Below are positions 41,611 through 50,850 of a DNA stretch of 64,000 bases, piece by piece. Source of the DNA: Rhizobium sp. BK313 (GTDB lineage Bacteria > Pseudomonadota > Alphaproteobacteria > Rhizobiales > Rhizobiaceae); assembly GCF_014193655.1 (NCBI RefSeq), contig NZ_JACHZQ010000003.1:496001-560000 (forward strand), written 5' to 3'. The notes under the pieces were generated by a model. It saw only the letters and a list, made by a program, of their open reading frames with translations, did not search any database and had not been told where the DNA came from. The first letter of the stretch is position 1. The number at the start of each line of letters is the position of its first letter. A program made the translations under genes and the position numbers.

Positions 41611-43821
41611 ATGGCTTACACAAATTTCACCGTCGAGACCGACGCGGATGGCATCGCACTCGCCACTTGGGACATGCCTGGCAAATCCATGAACGTCTTC
41701 ACCACCGAGGTGATGGACGAACTGAACGCCATCATCGATGCGACGGTTGCCGACAAAGCCGTCAAGGGCGTGGTCATCACCTCGGGCAAGTCTTCCTTTT
41801 CCGGTGGTGCCGATCTGTCGATGATCAAATCGATATTCTCCTTCTATCAGGACGAGAAGGCAAAGGACCCGGCGGCTGCGGCGCAGAAGCTCTTCGATCT
41901 TGTCGGCCGCATGACTGGCCTTTTCCGCAAGCTCGAGACCTGCGGCAAGCCGTGGGTTTCGGCCATCAATGGCACCTGCATGGGTGGCGCGTTCGAAATG
42001 TCGCTCGCCTGCCATGGCCGCGTCGCCTCGAACGCCAAGAGCGTCAAGATCGCTTTGCCGGAAGTCAAGGTCGGCATCTTCCCGGGGGCTGGCGGTACGC
42101 AGCGCATCTCGCGGCTGACCGATGCGCAGTCGGCGCTGCAGATGATGACGACAGGCCAATCGCTGACGGCGGCTCGCGCCAAGGCGATGAACCTGGTGCA
42201 TCAGGTGGTCGAGCCGGATCAGCTGATCCCAACCGCCAAGCAGATGATCAAGGATGGGCTGAAACCTGTCGCTCCCTGGGACGAAAAGGGCTTCAAGGTG
42301 CCGGGCGGCGGTATATGGACGCCGGCTGCAGCCCAGCTCTGGCCGGCTGCGCCCGCAATCCTTCGCCGCGAGACATCGGGCAACTATCCGGCCGCGCTCG
42401 CCATCCTTAAATGTGTCTATGAAGGCCTGCAGGTGCCCTTCGACACCGGCCTCAAGATCGAGCAGCGCTATTTCACCCAGGTGCTGCAGACGACCGAAGC
42501 CTATTCGATGATCCGCTCGCTGTTCGTCTCCATGCAGGAACTCGGCAAGGGCGCCCGCCGCCCGGCCGGGCAGCCGAAGACTGAGCTGAAGAAAGTCGGC
42601 GTCGTCGGCGCCGGTTTCATGGGCGCTTCGATCGCCTATGTCACCGCCGCCGCGGGCATTTCGGTCACGCTGATCGACCGCGACATGGAGGCTGCGGGTA
42701 AGGGCAAGACTGTTTCCGAGGGGCTGGTCAAGGATTCCATAGGTAAGGGGCGGTTTACGCAGGACGAAGGTGCGGCATTGCTTGCCCGCATCACGCCTTC
42801 GGCTGATTATGCCGACCTCAGCGATGCCGATCTCGTCATCGAGGCGGTGTTCGAGGATCGTGAGGTGAAGAAAGCCGTCATCGAGGCCGTCGAAGCCGTG
42901 CTGCCCGCGGGCGCCGTCTTTGCCTCCAACACTTCGACGCTGCCAATCACCGGCCTTGCCAAGAATTCCAAACGGCCAGCTGATTTCATCGGCATCCATT
43001 TCTTCTCGCCGGTCGAGAAGATGATGCTGACAGAAGTCATCCTCGGCAAGGAGACGGGCGACCGCGCCCTTGCCGTCGCGCTCGATTATGTCGCCGCCAT
43101 CAAGAAGACGCCGATCGTCGTCAACGACACCCGCGGCTTTTTCGTCAATCGTTGCGTGCTGCGCTACATGTCGGAAGCCTATGACATGCTGATCGAAGGC
43201 GTGCCGCCGGCGATGATAGAAAATGCCGCCAAGATGGCCGGCATGCCGGTCGGACCTTTGGCTCTCAACGACGAAGTCGCCATCGACCTGTCGTTGAAGA
43301 TCCTCAAGGCCGCCGTCGCCGATCTCGGAGACAGGGCCGTTGATGTCAGACACATGCAGTTGGTTACACGTCTCGTGGAAGGCGAAGGCCGCTTCGGTCG
43401 CAAGAATTCCAAGGGCTTTTACGACTATCCGCCGAAACCGGCCAAGAAGTCGCTTTGGCCGGGCTTGAAGGATCTGTATCCGCAGAAGAAGGCTGAGGAG
43501 ATCGACATCAACATCCTGAAGCAACGCTTCCTGGTTACCATCGCTCTGGAAGCCGCGCGTGCTATGGAAGAGGGCATCGTCACCGACCCGCGCGAAGCCG
43601 ATGTCGGCTCCATCCTCGGTTTCGGTTTCGCACCCTACACCGGCGGTGCGCTCTCCTATATCGACGGCATGGGCGTCAAAGCCTTTGTCAATCTTTGTGA
43701 AACGTTGGCGACGACTTACGGATCGCATTTCGCGCCGACGGACTTGTTGAAGGATATGGCGGCGAAGGACGAGACGTTCTATGGGCGGTTTGATCCCTAT
43801 GGCGTGCAAAGGGCGGCCTGA
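41611..43821 (+). CDS. Enoyl-CoA hydratase/3-hydroxyacyl-CoA dehydrogenase (FadB/FadJ-like)
   Basis: A 736-residue multifunctional beta-oxidation enzyme. The N-terminal crotonase domain (1-190) has KSSFSGGADLS and GTCMGGAFEMSLACHGRVA for the oxyanion hole, and LPEVKVGIFPGAGGTQRISRL. The NAD domain starts near residue 330 with VGVVGAGFMGASIAYVTAAAG and contains GIHFFSPVEKMMLTEVI with the catalytic histidine. The C-terminal dehydrogenase domain has PVGPLALNDEVAIDLS. Together with the two genes before it, it completes one beta-oxidation cycle. Confidence 0.95.
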   Translation: MAYTNFTVETDADGIALATWDMPGKSMNVFTTEVMDELNAIIDATVADKAVKGVVITSGKSSFSGGADLSMIKSIFSFYQDEKAKDPAAAAQKLFDLVGRMTGLFRKLETCGKPWVSAINGTCMGGAFEMSLACHGRVASNAKSVKIALPEVKVGIFPGAGGTQRISRLTDAQSALQMMTTGQSLTAARAKAMNLVHQVVEPDQLIPTAKQMIKDGLKPVAPWDEKGFKVPGGGIWTPAAAQLWPAAPAILRRETSGNYPAALAILKCVYEGLQVPFDTGLKIEQRYFTQVLQTTEAYSMIRSLFVSMQELGKGARRPAGQPKTELKKVGVVGAGFMGASIAYVTAAAGISVTLIDRDMEAAGKGKTVSEGLVKDSIGKGRFTQDEGAALLARITPSADYADLSDADLVIEAVFEDREVKKAVIEAVEAVLPAGAVFASNTSTLPITGLAKNSKRPADFIGIHFFSPVEKMMLTEVILGKETGDRALAVALDYVAAIKKTPIVVNDTRGFFVNRCVLRYMSEAYDMLIEGVPPAMIENAAKMAGMPVGPLALNDEVAIDLSLKILKAAVADLGDRAVDVRHMQLVTRLVEGEGRFGRKNSKGFYDYPPKPAKKSLWPGLKDLYPQKKAEEIDINILKQRFLVTIALEAARAMEEGIVTDPREADVGSILGFGFAPYTGGALSYIDGMGVKAFVNLCETLATTYGSHFAPTDLLKDMAAKDETFYGRFDPYGVQRAA

Positions 43822-44081
43822 GGAACATAGCCACAGATCAAGAAAATAAGGTCGCTCCTGTCAGGGGCGGCTCTTAACCAATGTGGAATCAAAGTAGATG
43901 GTAGTGCAGGCCTCGCTTCTAGCTCAGGCGTGGCAAACAGCTTTTCTCCATGAAAATATCTGCGTGAAGCATTTTAAACGCTCAACGGTAACAAAGTGCC
44001 CATTTCGCGATGTCATAAAATTCCATCGCATGCGGTGGCCCTTGATCGTTTGTTCGGATGTAATTTCGGGGGTGGCCAAGC

Positions 44082-44876
44082 ATGTCATCAATAACCGCCG
44101 GCAATGCAGAGCAATATGGTAACAGCCGAAAACTCGCGGCGCGCGCTCGGCTCAACAGCCAATACACGATTGCTGAAATTGGCTGGTTTCCATGGGTCGC
44201 AAGACAGTTACCCTTGAAATCCGGGTATCGTGTTCTTGATGTTGGTTGCGGCCCCGGCTGGTTCTGGGCAGCAGCGGGGGAACTGCCGGAAAAGCTGGAC
44301 CTTACACTTTCCGATTTCTCCCCAGGGATGGTTCAGGAAGCCGTTGAACGATGTCAGCCATTGCCTTTTGCGTCGGTAACAGGGCAGCAGGCTGATGCGT
44401 CCGCCTTGCCCTTTGAAGACGGTTCCTTTGATGCTGTCATAGCGATGCACATGCTCTATCACCTGCCCGATCCGTCGGGGGGAATTGCAGAAATGTATCG
44501 CGTGCTGAAACCGGGCGGTTTCCTTGCGGTGACGACCAACGGAGCCGGAAACATGCGGGCGCTTTATGCCCTGACAACCGTGTTCGGCAGTCCGCCTTTT
44601 GACCCGGCCGGCGCTGCCTTCGGCTACGACGCCGCCGAACGGATCATGCGGGCCCAGTTCGGGAGTGTCACCATGACTAAACATCCGGCCCGCCTGCGGG
44701 TGACAGAACCGGAAGACGTCTTCCTGGCCCTAACGTCCTATCCGCCCGGTGAAACAGCGGATGAGGCACAGCTTGCGGCATTTCAGGATGCGATCAACGC
44801 AGCGTTTCAGGCCGGGAACGGCGTGCTGGAGGTTAGTAAGGAAAGCGGCCTGTTCATCGGCAGGAAGGCACCATGA
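44082..44876 (+). CDS. Class I SAM-dependent methyltransferase
   Basis: A 264-residue methyltransferase of the UbiE/Methyltransf_11 type. Motif I is YRVLDVGCGPGWFWAAAGE, motif II has DLTLSDFSPGMVQEA, and the post-I region is SALPFEDGSFDAVIAMHMLYHLPDP, followed by MYRVLKPGGFLAVTTNG. The substrate is unknown. GGGGG before the ATG at 44082 serves as ribosome site. It stands alone, with 260 bases before it and 206 after it that hold no recognisable gene. Confidence 0.88.
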   Translation: MSSITAGNAEQYGNSRKLAARARLNSQYTIAEIGWFPWVARQLPLKSGYRVLDVGCGPGWFWAAAGELPEKLDLTLSDFSPGMVQEAVERCQPLPFASVTGQQADASALPFEDGSFDAVIAMHMLYHLPDPSGGIAEMYRVLKPGGFLAVTTNGAGNMRALYALTTVFGSPPFDPAGAAFGYDAAERIMRAQFGSVTMTKHPARLRVTEPEDVFLALTSYPPGETADEAQLAAFQDAINAAFQAGNGVLEVSKESGLFIGRKAP

Positions 44877-45082
44877 GTTGCCGCGAAGATCCTGAATCTT
44901 GCGACGAGATCGACTACACTGATTTTCAATCGCGCCTTTATCGCAAAAGTAGTTTGCGAAGATCAAAGTACACTACTGATTTTGTAGAATTAGGCAGTCC
45001 ACATTTAAGCTAGGGTGGCCTGTCGGGATCAGCCCTTTTCATTCGTCCTCTGCTCAGTTCCAACAAATAGAGGAGACGAACG

Positions 45083-45526
45083 ATGGCCGAAATTATCGGA
45101 AACCGCGAAGAAGCTGACGCCATCAATGCCATGCTTGTGGCTTGGGCGACGGCGTTAGGAGAAAAGAACGCCGCCGGCGTCCTGTCGCATGTGACTGACG
45201 ACATCGTGGAATTCACCCTTGCCGCGCCGCTGCAATATAAGGGCAAGGATCAAGCTGGCCTGCAGAGCTGGTTCGATACCTGGCAAGGGCCGATCGAAGG
45301 TGATGTCGAAGACCAGAAGCTGACGATCGGCGGGGATGTCGCTTTCTGGAGCGGCCTGACGCACATGCTGGGCACCAAGACCGACGGCACGAAGGTCGAC
45401 CTCTGGTTCCGCGAGACGCTCGGCCTCAGAAAGGAAGCCGGTGTCTGGAAGATCGCTCACGATCACGCATCGGTCCCCTTTGCCATGGACGGCAGTGGTC
45501 TGGCGGAGTTGGGGCTAAAGCCATAA
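45083..45526 (+). CDS. SnoaL-like/NTF2-fold protein
   Basis: A 147-residue protein of the nuclear-transport-factor-2 fold, YybH/SnoaL-like. The pattern EADAINAMLVAWATALGEKNAAGVLSHVTDDIVEFTLAAPLQYKGKDQAGLQSWFDTW, then VAFWSGLTHMLGT and ETLGLRKEAGVWKIAHDHASVPF, is characteristic. Members can be small isomerases, hydratases or ligand carriers, and the role here cannot be told. GGAG at 45072-45075 precedes the ATG. It converges with the MFS gene, leaving seven bases between the stops. Confidence 0.87.
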   Translation: MAEIIGNREEADAINAMLVAWATALGEKNAAGVLSHVTDDIVEFTLAAPLQYKGKDQAGLQSWFDTWQGPIEGDVEDQKLTIGGDVAFWSGLTHMLGTKTDGTKVDLWFRETLGLRKEAGVWKIAHDHASVPFAMDGSGLAELGLKP

Positions 45527-45533
45527 TTGAAGT

Positions 45534-46742
45534 TTACGCAGTCGCGGCTCTCTCCCGGCCCGCTCGCAGCGCCACTACGCCACCGCCCACCAGGACCAGG
45601 ATAGCGGCGGCATAGATATCCGTCGTTGCCGTAAATCCAACTGTCTTCGACAGGAACCCGGCCAAAATGGCGGGCAGGCTGAAGGCGAGGTAGCTTTGGA
45701 TGTAGAAGGCCGAGAGCAGGCCGGCACGTTCATCGGGCTTGGCCAATGGCATGATGCTGCGCACGGCACCCAGGAAATTGGCGCCGAAGCCGGCGCCCGC
45801 AATCAGCGTGCCGGCGATAAGGACCGGCACCTCGGCCGAATGCACGCCCGCGACAACGGCAAGAATGCCGAGCGTCATGGTCGATATGCCGAAGGTCAGT
45901 GCGGTAGCCGCAGGCCTTTTGCGCAATAAAAACACGGAAGCAGCACCACTGACTGTCAGTGCGGCGACGACTGAGCCCCCGACAAGGGGCGCGGTGCTGC
46001 CGGTAGTGGCGCTGATCAATGATGGAACCAGCGAGAGATAGAAGCCGCCGAGCGCCCAGACCGCGACATTGATCGGTGTCAGTGCAAAGAGTGTCCGGCG
46101 CACCTGCGGCGGGATAGCCACCTCGGGCCTCAGCGAGGCTATCAGGCCGGCCCTGCGGCGGGTCGTTTCGGGCGTCGTCCAAATCAGGGTGGCTTGTACC
46201 ACGAGAAGAACAAGCACGATCGCATAGACGAGAAGTGTCGGCGCCGGCGCATATTGCACCAAAGCACTGGTTCCAAGGGCACCGATCGCCATGCCGGCCA
46301 GCGGCGCGACGCTATTGGTCGCCGAACCCTTGGCGGGATCGAGATCGACGAGGGCGGCGCCGATCGAGGCTGCCGCGGCCCCCGTGGCGAAGCCTTGCAC
46401 GATGCGTGCGGCAATCAGCCAATTCGGTCCATCGGCGGTTAAAAACAGCGCCGTCGCCACCATATTGAGGAGCAGCGAGACAAAGATCACTGGCCGTCGT
46501 CCGAGATGATCGGAGATGGAGCCGAAGATCAACAGGGAAATGAGGAGAGCGAAGGCATGGACGGCGAAGATCACCGTGATCAGCACCGGCGAGAAGGCGA
46601 AGGCCTGCTGGTAGATCCGATAGAGCGGCGTCGGCGCGGAGGAGGCGGCAAAGAAAGTGGCGCTGGTGGCGGCATGGTAGAAAGGCGCCAGCCGGCGGCT
46701 AAGCGGCAGCACTGAATTGGTGGTGGATTCGATCGTGGTCAT
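45534..46742 (-). CDS. MFS transporter, divergent from a TetR regulator
   Basis: A 402-residue major facilitator with twelve helices. The loop 2-3 motif is LIFGSISDHLGRRPVIFVSL, the classic G-x-x-x-D-x-x-G-R-R signature, and the second half has AKPDERAGLLSAFYIQSYLAFSLPAILAGFL. It probably exports a drug-like compound. It is divergent from a TetR-family gene, and its promoter region carries two palindromes that fit TetR operators, so repression with induction by substrate is likely. Confidence 0.9.
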   Translation of the reverse strand: MTTIESTTNSVLPLSRRLAPFYHAATSATFFAASSAPTPLYRIYQQAFAFSPVLITVIFAVHAFALLISLLIFGSISDHLGRRPVIFVSLLLNMVATALFLTADGPNWLIAARIVQGFATGAAAASIGAALVDLDPAKGSATNSVAPLAGMAIGALGTSALVQYAPAPTLLVYAIVLVLLVVQATLIWTTPETTRRRAGLIASLRPEVAIPPQVRRTLFALTPINVAVWALGGFYLSLVPSLISATTGSTAPLVGGSVVAALTVSGAASVFLLRKRPAATALTFGISTMTLGILAVVAGVHSAEVPVLIAGTLIAGAGFGANFLGAVRSIMPLAKPDERAGLLSAFYIQSYLAFSLPAILAGFLSKTVGFTATTDIYAAAILVLVGGGVVALRAGRERAATA

Positions 46743-46755
46743 CGACTATATCCTG

Positions 46756-46782
46756 GCTTAAAGCAAAAATGTTGCGTTAAGC
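46756..46782. promoter_or_regulatory. Palindromic operator 1, MFS/TetR intergenic region
   Basis: GCTTAA at the left end and TTAAGC at the right, with inner GCAA and TTGC, make a 27-base dyad 14 bases before the MFS start. A closely related dyad lies 46 bases further on. Confidence 0.65.
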
Positions 46783-46801
46783 ACATGTAGCGCGCCGCAT
46801 G

Positions 46802-46827
46802 GCTAAAAGCAAATAATTTGCGTTAGC
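46802..46827. promoter_or_regulatory. Palindromic operator 2, MFS/TetR intergenic region
   Basis: GCTAA and TTAGC arms with inner GCAAAT and ATTTGC make a 26-base dyad related in sequence to operator 1. It lies 58 bases before the TetR start. Confidence 0.65.
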
Positions 46828-46884
46828 GAGAGTCGCTGCTCCCGATGCGATATCGGCAACAAAGGGAAAGATTGGCATAAGATT

Positions 46885-47451
46885 ATGGTTTCAAAGGAAA
46901 ATCCGCGTCCAGGCGGACGCAGCGCCAGGGTCCAGGCCGCAGTGCATCATGCGGTTCGCGAGATGTTGACAGGGATGGATCGCGCCGACGTGACGATCCC
47001 ACTCATCGCGCAGCGCGCCAATGTGACGCCATCGACGATCTACCGCCGCTGGGGTGATCTGCAGGAATTGCTCGCCGCCGTTGCCGCCTCGCGGCTGCAG
47101 CCGGAAACGGAACCGCAGAGGACCGGCAGCGCCAGGACCGACCTGCAGGCCTGGGCCGAGCAATATGCCGACGAAATGTCCTCTGGCGCAGGCCGGCAGA
47201 TGATCCGCGATGTCCTGGCGGTATCAGACACGGCGAACGCGGAAAAATGCTGCAGCTATACGCAGCAGCAATTGCGCCTCATCGTCGCCCGGGCGGAAGA
47301 GCAGGGCGAGGCATTCCCGACGCTCACCGAACTGATGGACTTCGTTGTCTCTCCGATCATGTACCGCATCCTCTTCGATCAGGTGCCGAGCAGGGACTAT
47401 GTTCGCGGCCTGATCTCTCGGGTGATGCCGGAAGGTGCGGCCAAGTCGTGA
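46885..47451 (+). CDS. TetR/AcrR family transcriptional regulator
   Basis: A 188-residue TetR-type repressor. The N-terminal helix-turn-helix is VTIPLIAQRANVTPSTIYRRWGDLQELLAAV, and a helical ligand-binding C-terminal domain (TetR_C) follows. The R-R-W-G motif is typical of members that control MFS exporters. It is divergent from the MFS gene, with paired palindromic operators between them, and probably represses both genes. The ligand is unknown. Confidence 0.92.
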   Translation: MVSKENPRPGGRSARVQAAVHHAVREMLTGMDRADVTIPLIAQRANVTPSTIYRRWGDLQELLAAVAASRLQPETEPQRTGSARTDLQAWAEQYADEMSSGAGRQMIRDVLAVSDTANAEKCCSYTQQQLRLIVARAEEQGEAFPTLTELMDFVVSPIMYRILFDQVPSRDYVRGLISRVMPEGAAKS

Positions 47452-47700
47452 AATTGATGCGTTCGGGCCGTTGCTCTCGATCGTGGCTCGTTTTCTTCTG
47501 ACGGCCAGGCTGCGTTGCATGTAACCGACCAACAACCAACCTGCGGCGATCGCACTTGAAAAAGTGCGGCCGTAAAGAAATCCCTTGGGATAGACAGCAT
47601 CAACTTCTCCATGGCGCTATTTCGCTATTGAAGAATAGACACAAAGATGATGCTAATGGTTGTCGAATAGATTCAACGGCAACGCAAAGGGGATCATTCG

Positions 47701-48135
47701 ATGCTCAATGAGTTCAAGGCTTTCATTGCCCGCGGCAATGTCATGGATCTCGCGGTCGGCGTCATCATCGGCGGCGCCTTTGGCGGTATCGTCAAGTCGC
47801 TGGTTGACGATATCATCATGCCGATCGTAGGCGCGATTTTTGGCGGCTTCGATTTTTCGAACTATTTCCTTCCGCTGTCGTCGACGGTCAATGCGCCGTC
47901 GCTCGCCGCTGCTCGCGCGCAAGGCGCAGTGTTCGCCTACGGCAGTTTCATCACCGTCCTCATCAATTTCCTTATCCTCGCCTGGATCATATTCCTGATG
48001 GTGAAGGGCGTGAACGCGCTGCGCAAGCAGGTCGAACGCAAGGAAGAGAAGGCGGCGGAGGCAGCGCCACCGCCGGCCGATGTCCAGTTGCTCACCGAAA
48101 TCCGTGATCTCTTGGCCAAGCGCCCCGCCGTCTGA
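47701..48135 (+). CDS. mscL: Large-conductance mechanosensitive channel
   Basis: A 144-residue MscL. The opening MLNEFKAFIARGNVMDLAVGVIIGGAFGGIVKSLVDDIIMP is the conserved N-terminal amphipathic helix and TM1. A periplasmic loop, TM2 (FITVLINFLILAWIIFLMVKGVN) and a cytoplasmic helical bundle follow. It opens under membrane tension to release solutes on osmotic downshock. It is a single gene. The 249 bases upstream hold a CGCACTT/AAGTGCG hairpin (47551-47568) and no other gene I can support. Confidence 0.96.
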   Translation: MLNEFKAFIARGNVMDLAVGVIIGGAFGGIVKSLVDDIIMPIVGAIFGGFDFSNYFLPLSSTVNAPSLAAARAQGAVFAYGSFITVLINFLILAWIIFLMVKGVNALRKQVERKEEKAAEAAPPPADVQLLTEIRDLLAKRPAV

Positions 48136-48160
48136 GGCGCTTTTTCAGGCCCTCGTCTTC

Positions 48161-48189
48161 AAGCCTCGACCTATCAGCGGTCGGGGCTT
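48161..48189 (+). terminator. Hairpin after mscL
   Basis: AAGCCTCGACC pairs with GGTCGGGGCTT (one G-T pair) around a seven-base loop, 25 bases after the stop. The following sequence is only moderately T-rich. Confidence 0.6.
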
Positions 48190-48280
48190 CATTTATCACG
48201 AAAATCGATTGGTCGCTCAGGCAAAGTCATAGGATTTGTGCGCCGAATTGCTCTAAGAAGGCGAAAACCGGAGACTTTGC

Positions 48281-49447
48281 ATGTCGATATTGAATAGCCT
48301 CAGCCCGCGTGCGCTGGCCGCACCAGAAAGCGGGATCGTAGAAGTCGTCAATTATGCCCGTGGCCGCGACGGCCTGCTGCCGCTCTGGGTCGGCGAAGGC
48401 GATCTGCCGACGCCGGATTTCATCAATCGCGCCGCCATGGCCTCGCTTAGTGCCGGCGAAACCTTCTATACTTGGCAGCGCGGCATTCCGGAGCTGCGCC
48501 AGGCTCTGTCGGATTACTATAGCCGCCACTTCGGCGTGTCCCTGCCGATGGAGCATTTTTACGCCACCGGTTCCGGCATGCAGGCGATCCAGCTCTCGGT
48601 GCAGGCAATCACCTCGCCCGGCGACGAGATGATCTATCTGTCGCCCGCATGGCCGAATATCGCGGCCGCGCTGGAGATCGCCGGCGCGCGGTCGATCGGC
48701 GTTCCTCTGCAATTCGAAAACGGCAGGTGGACACTCGATCTCGAACGGCTGAAAGCGGCGATCACGCCGAAGACCAAGGGCTTGTTCATCAACACGCCGT
48801 CGAACCCGACCGGCTGGACGGCGACGCACGAGGATCTGGCAGACATCCTGGCGTTGGCTCGCCAGCATGGCCTTTGGATCATGGCCGACGAGATCTACGC
48901 ACTTTATTATTACGCCGGCGGCCGGGCACCCTCCTTCCTCGACGTCAAGGAGGCTGGCGACAGGATCATGTTCGTCAATTCCTTCTCGAAGAACTGGTCG
49001 ATGACAGGCTGGCGGGTCGGCTGGATCGTGGCGCCCGCCGAGCTTGGCCAGGTAATCGAAAACCTGGTGCAGTACTCGACCTCCGGCGTGGCGCAGTTCA
49101 TGCAGAAGGGCGCCGTTGCCGCGTTGAACGAAGGCGACGATTTCCTCCGCGCAAACATTGCCAAGGCGGCGCGCTCGCGTGACATCCTCTGCGACGCGCT
49201 GATCGCTACCAACCGCGTTCACACGCTGAAGCCCGATGGCGCCCTCTATTCATTCCTGAAGATCGACGGCGTCACCGACAGCCGCAGGGCCGCCCTCGAT
49301 ATCGTCGACAAGACCGGCGTCGGCCTGGCGCCCGGAACAGCCTTCGGCAAAGGCGGCGAGCTCTTCATGCGCGCCTGTTTCCTGCGCGATCCTGCGCAGG
49401 TGGCGGATGCCGCTGAGCGGCTGAGTCGGTATATCTTGAGTTTATAA
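48281..49447 (+). CDS. PLP-dependent aminotransferase (class I/II)
   Basis: A 388-residue fold-type I aminotransferase. Key segments are TFYTWQRGIPELRQALSDYYSRHFG, the substrate-binding TKGLFINTPSNPTGWT, the PLP-phosphate D-E in IMADEIYALYYY, and the Schiff-base lysine in MFVNSFSKNWSMTGWRVGWIV. The C-terminal arginine for the carboxylate lies in ELFMRACFL. It resembles aspartate/aromatic-type enzymes; the amino donor and acceptor cannot be told. It is a single gene with its own terminator. Confidence 0.9.
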   Translation: MSILNSLSPRALAAPESGIVEVVNYARGRDGLLPLWVGEGDLPTPDFINRAAMASLSAGETFYTWQRGIPELRQALSDYYSRHFGVSLPMEHFYATGSGMQAIQLSVQAITSPGDEMIYLSPAWPNIAAALEIAGARSIGVPLQFENGRWTLDLERLKAAITPKTKGLFINTPSNPTGWTATHEDLADILALARQHGLWIMADEIYALYYYAGGRAPSFLDVKEAGDRIMFVNSFSKNWSMTGWRVGWIVAPAELGQVIENLVQYSTSGVAQFMQKGAVAALNEGDDFLRANIAKAARSRDILCDALIATNRVHTLKPDGALYSFLKIDGVTDSRRAALDIVDKTGVGLAPGTAFGKGGELFMRACFLRDPAQVADAAERLSRYILSL

Positions 49448-49476
49448 CGGCCCGGCTTCCTTGCTGACATATTGAC

Positions 49477-49503
49477 AAAACCCGGCTGTAGCGCCGGGTT
49501 TTT
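49477..49503 (+). terminator. Intrinsic terminator after the aminotransferase gene
   Basis: AACCCGGC pairs with GCCGGGTT around a six-base loop and TTTTT follows, about 30 bases after the stop codon. Confidence 0.85.
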
Positions 49504-49670
49504 CGTCTGCCGGATCGAGATCGATAAAATCCAACCGATCCTGGAAAAACCCACCTAACCATAGGAACAATCTTCCCTTCCCGGCGGCCCGACAGACCCC
49601 CGCTTTTAATCAAATCCGTAAGAAAGCGAGCCGCATATGTTGCCTGTATGACTTTGCAGGGGCGCGAAGA

Positions 49671-50705
49671 ATGACAGTGTTGGTAACGGGCGGTGCCGGG
49701 TATATCGGCAGCCATATGGTCTGGAAATTGCTGGACGCAGGTGAGGATGTGGTCGTCATCGACCGTCTTTCCACCGGCTTTCGCTGGGCGGTCGCGCCAG
49801 CGGCACGCTTCTATCTCGGCGATGTCGCCGATGAAACGTTGCTGCAGAAGATCTTCGCGGAAAATGATATCGACGCCATCATTCATTTCGCCGGCTCCGC
49901 CGTCGTGCCGGCTTCGATCGAAGATCCGCTGGCTTATTATGACAACAACACCGGTAAGACCCGCATCCTGGTGAGCGCGGCGATCAACGCCGGCATTCGC
50001 CACTTCGTCTTCTCCTCAACCGCCGCCGTCTACGGCCCACAGCCGTCCAGCGAACCGGTGCAGGAAGGCGCGCCGCTTCGGCCGGAAACGCCCTACGGCC
50101 AGTCCAAGCTGATGTCTGAGCTGATGCTGCGCGATGCCGCCGCCGCTTACGATTTCAGCTATGTGGCGCTACGCTATTTCAACGTCGCCGGCGCCGATCC
50201 GAAGGGGCGGGCCGGTCAATCGACCGACGGCGCAACCCATTTAATCAAGGTTGCCTGCGAAGCGGCCCTCGGCCGCCGCCGTCAGGTGGATATCTACGGC
50301 ACCGACTATCCGACACATGACGGCACCGGCGTGCGCGACTACATCCATGTCTCAGACCTCGTCGACGCGCATCTGATGGCGCTGCAGCATCTGAGAAACG
50401 GCGGCCGACCGATTGTCGCCAATTGCGGTTATGGCATGGGTTATTCGGTGCTCGACGTCCTGAACATGGTCATGCGCGTCTATGGCCGCGCTTTCCGGAT
50501 TCACATGGCGCCACGCCGGCCGGGCGACGCCGCCAGCGTCGTCGCCGACGCGACGCTCGCCCATCGCGAGTTGGGTTGGGCGCCGAAATATAATTGCATG
50601 GAGACGATCGTGCGTTCGTCGCTGGAGTGGGAAATCTACCTTGCCCATAGATCCGGTTTTGACGCCAGTGGCTTGCGTAAGGTGTTCGCAGCACCCAGCA
50701 TCTGA
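49671..50705 (+). CDS. galE: UDP-glucose 4-epimerase
   Basis: A 344-residue short-chain-dehydrogenase-type epimerase. The NAD-binding loop is VLVTGGAGYIGSHMV, and the catalytic S/T and Y-x-x-x-K are present in FSSTAAVYG and ETPYGQSKLMSEL. LRYFNVAGADPKG and GTGVRDYIHVSDLVDAHL are GalE signatures. It interconverts UDP-glucose and UDP-galactose and probably feeds exopolysaccharide and lipopolysaccharide synthesis, like rhizobial ExoB. No polysaccharide cluster surrounds it. Confidence 0.92.
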   Translation: MTVLVTGGAGYIGSHMVWKLLDAGEDVVVIDRLSTGFRWAVAPAARFYLGDVADETLLQKIFAENDIDAIIHFAGSAVVPASIEDPLAYYDNNTGKTRILVSAAINAGIRHFVFSSTAAVYGPQPSSEPVQEGAPLRPETPYGQSKLMSELMLRDAAAAYDFSYVALRYFNVAGADPKGRAGQSTDGATHLIKVACEAALGRRRQVDIYGTDYPTHDGTGVRDYIHVSDLVDAHLMALQHLRNGGRPIVANCGYGMGYSVLDVLNMVMRVYGRAFRIHMAPRRPGDAASVVADATLAHRELGWAPKYNCMETIVRSSLEWEIYLAHRSGFDASGLRKVFAAPSI

Positions 50706-50850
50706 GATCTCTGGCGCTGAGATCATATAAGAAAATCTCTATACCTGAACGCAAATGCACAAATGTGCGGTATACTTAGCAATATTTCCAAATAAAAATA
50801 ACTGAAAATCAAGTTTTTTGTGGTTTTTTATGCGTTGGGGGAAGGAAACC

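Noticed and set aside
41392..43809. An 805-codon open frame on the minus strand opposite the FadB-like gene
   Set aside because: It is a shadow of a high-GC coding sequence: composition is rich in Arg, His, Asp and Leu, no family motifs are visible, and the plus-strand gene is unambiguous.
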